Positions 5,649 through 6,320 of a stretch of 6,320 nt of DNA are shown here, one piece after another. The notes beneath the pieces are model-generated. The model was not told the origin of the DNA, made no database searches, and worked only from the letters and a program-made list of their open reading frames with translations. The first letter of the stretch is position 1. Every line of letters begins with the position of its first letter. The DNA comes from Lachnospiraceae bacterium. Lineage in GTDB: Bacteria > Bacillota > Clostridia > Lachnospirales > Lachnospiraceae. The stretch lies in contig JAJBTR010000055.1 in assembly GCA_020860745.1 (NCBI GenBank), positions 1-6,320 of the forward strand, read 5' to 3'. Both the position numbers and the translations under genes were made by a program.

Positions 5649-5915
5649 ATGTCTATAGAGGTCGATCCGGTTAGTGGGGAAGAAACTGTCTGTGTAGATC
5701 GCCTGGAACTGATGAATACAATCAATGGCTGTCTTGCTTTTACAGTGGATTTGATTCCGGAAGAGGAGATGTCTTTAGATCCTGATATTCCGGATGCGGT
5801 GGATATGATTAACGCGATTGATGCACATAACATGGTAATTGGTATCTGCACAGGTATGGATGGTGGAGCATTCGCAGAATTTTTGGGTAGGCGGTATGAT
5901 ATGTTATGTAAGTGA
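5649..5915 (+). CDS. Small acidic protein of unknown function (88 aa)
   Basis: The frame is open from 5550 to a TGA at 5913-5915. Possible starts are GTG 5598 and ATG 5646 or 5649; I chose 5649 because GGAAG (5639-5643) lies five bases before it and the upstream ORF ends at 5637. The product has no signal peptide or clear membrane helix. It is strongly acidic (for example LIPEEEMSLDPDIPDAVDMI), with a more neutral end that reads GICTGMDGGAFAEFL. The acidic run resembles a cytosolic partner protein more than an enzyme, but I recognise no family. It sits after the CapE fusion and before a regulatory stretch. If GTG 5598 is used, the protein has 105 residues and overlaps the membrane peptide. 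Confidence 0.45.
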   Translation: MSIEVDPVSGEETVCVDRLELMNTINGCLAFTVDLIPEEEMSLDPDIPDAVDMINAIDAHNMVIGICTGMDGGAFAEFLGRRYDMLCK

Positions 5916-5930
5916 ATGATGTTGGGATGG

Positions 5931-5989
5931 AATGCCTTAGCACCAACGTGGAATTCTAGGATGGTGCCGTGAAAAATATTCGCGGCAAC
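5931..5989 (+). other. Overlapping inverted repeats after the acidic ORF
   Basis: Three stems compete for the same bases: GTTGG 5931-5935 with CCAAC 5943-5947; GCACCA 5940-5945 with TGGTGC 5962-5967; and 5963-5971 with 5981-5989 (eight of nine pairs, one a G-U wobble). Positions 5990-5997 read AAAATTTT, so the last stem could act as a weak terminator. Switching between stems is possible on paper, but no known riboswitch class is evident. Confidence 0.35.
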
Positions 5990-6039
5990 AAAATTTTCCT
6001 CAAACTGTTCAGAAATCACAAAATAAGCTCGCTCAAATA

Positions 6040-6067
6040 TTGACATTTGATGGAAACTGAGTATAAT
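6040..6067 (+). promoter_or_regulatory. Near-consensus sigma-A promoter for the HTH gene
   Basis: TTGACA (6040-6045) and TATAAT (6062-6067) are both perfect consensus hexamers, with 16 bases between them. Transcription should start near 6074, giving a leader of about 73 bases before the ATG at 6147. Confidence 0.85.
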
Positions 6068-6079
6068 AGATGAAAGGGT

Positions 6080-6096
6080 AGGCAGAGAATCTGCTT
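6080..6096 (+). other. Small leader hairpin followed by a T-rich run
   Basis: GCAGA (6082-6086) pairs with TCTGC (6090-6094), extended by one G-U and one A-T pair. TTATATTTT follows. It could be a weak attenuator in the leader of the HTH gene, but the stem is short. Confidence 0.25.
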
Positions 6097-6146
6097 TATA
6101 TTTTAAAACATTTGTTCAGAAATCACAGAAAAGGAGCGTTAAAATC

Positions 6147-6320
6147 ATGGCAGATGATGGTAAACGAGGGAGTAATATAGAGAATAATACGGAAAATGCA
6201 GAGATGCTGTCGGTCATTGCAGAGGAGTATAAGTCCGGCAAGTCACTCCGTGCTATTTCGGCAGATTATGACTTGAAAGTGGCAAAGACACGGAAGCTCC
6301 TTATCACAGCCGGGGTTTAT
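6147..6320 (+). CDS. Helix-turn-helix DNA-binding protein, N-terminal part (3' cut by window edge)
   Basis: The ATG at 6147 is ten bases after AAGGAG (6131-6136). Fifty-eight residues are visible. After a polar N-terminus of about 18 residues comes a helix-turn-helix: helix one about 20-30 (MLSVIAEEYKSG), helix two about 33-40 (SLRAISAD) and recognition helix about 43-54 (LKVAKTRKLLI). The IAEEYxSGKSxRAI and KTRKLLITAGVY pattern resembles HTH proteins of phages and integrative elements in Clostridia. It therefore suggests that accessory or mobile DNA continues to the right. Strong promoter and ribosome binding signals imply real expression, and the flanking 15-bp repeats could be its own binding sites. 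The rest of the protein is not visible, so its job (repressor, resolvase-like or terminase-like) is open. Confidence 0.75.
   Translation, partial: MADDGKRGSNIENNTENAEMLSVIAEEYKSGKSLRAISADYDLKVAKTRKLLITAGVY

Larger units (their letters stand above)
6006..6127 (+). repeat. 15-bp direct repeat flanking the HTH-gene promoter
   Basis: TGTTCAGAAATCACA occurs exactly at 6006-6020 and 6113-6127, with starts 107 bases apart. One copy is 19 bases upstream of the -35 box; the other is in the leader, three bases before AAGGAG. Both copies are followed by an A-rich run. They could be operator sites for the downstream HTH protein or the trace of a duplication. Confidence 0.8.

Noticed and set aside
5576..6046. 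156-aa antisense ORF opposite the acidic protein
   Set aside because: It is rich in Ser and Ile as expected from the reverse of an acidic coding frame, and it has no convincing start signals.

Overview
The window looks like a stretch of low- to mid-GC Firmicutes chromosome, most likely a gut Clostridia (Lachnospiraceae-like) genome. The basis is strong AGGAGG-type ribosome binding sites, sigma-A-type promoters, and the protein types present: a clostridial Rpn-family nuclease, a 14-residue GYWR repeat protein, an IS200-like Y1 transposase and a CapE-type sugar dehydratase. Taxonomy is inferred from recognition only. All recognisable genes lie on the + strand.

Layout: (i) 1-896 is the C-terminal part of a Wzx-type polysaccharide flippase, cut by the window edge. 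(ii) 957-1583 is a chimera: four 14-aa repeats joined in frame to the C-terminal part of a UDP-glucuronate 4-epimerase, whose own end is cut by a stop codon seven codons before the older stop. (iii) 1650-2849 is an intact nucleotidyltransferase-family protein. (iv) 2850-3161 holds no gene I can support. (v) 3162-3838 is an Rpn-family gene with a strong promoter and a leader hairpin over its ribosome binding site; its nuclease core is missing and the two remaining parts are in different frames. (vi) 3870-3926 is a perfect 27-bp palindrome, probably a two-way terminator and possibly the left end of an IS200-like element. (vii) 4012-5481 is one open frame joining a near-complete Y1 (HUH) transposase to a full-length CapE/FnlA-type UDP-GlcNAc 4,6-dehydratase. 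(viii) 5503-5915 holds two small unrecognised ORFs, one with a membrane helix and one very acidic. (ix) 5916-6146 is a regulatory stretch with inverted repeats and a near-consensus promoter flanked by a 15-nt direct repeat. (x) 6147-6320 is the start of a helix-turn-helix protein that runs off the window.

Flippase, epimerase, nucleotidyltransferase and CapE all fit a capsule or exopolysaccharide locus: UDP-sugar synthesis in the cytosol and lipid-linked repeat unit export at the membrane. The locus looks heavily rearranged. Within 5 kb there are two gene chimeras, one internal deletion and one late nonsense codon. It reads as the worn, recombined end of a polysaccharide cluster running into accessory DNA, rather than a clean operon. 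The most unusual items are the Y1 transposase-CapE fusion and an apparently translatable C-terminal Rpn fragment with its own internal ribosome binding site. No searches were run; family names rest on motif and sequence recognition.
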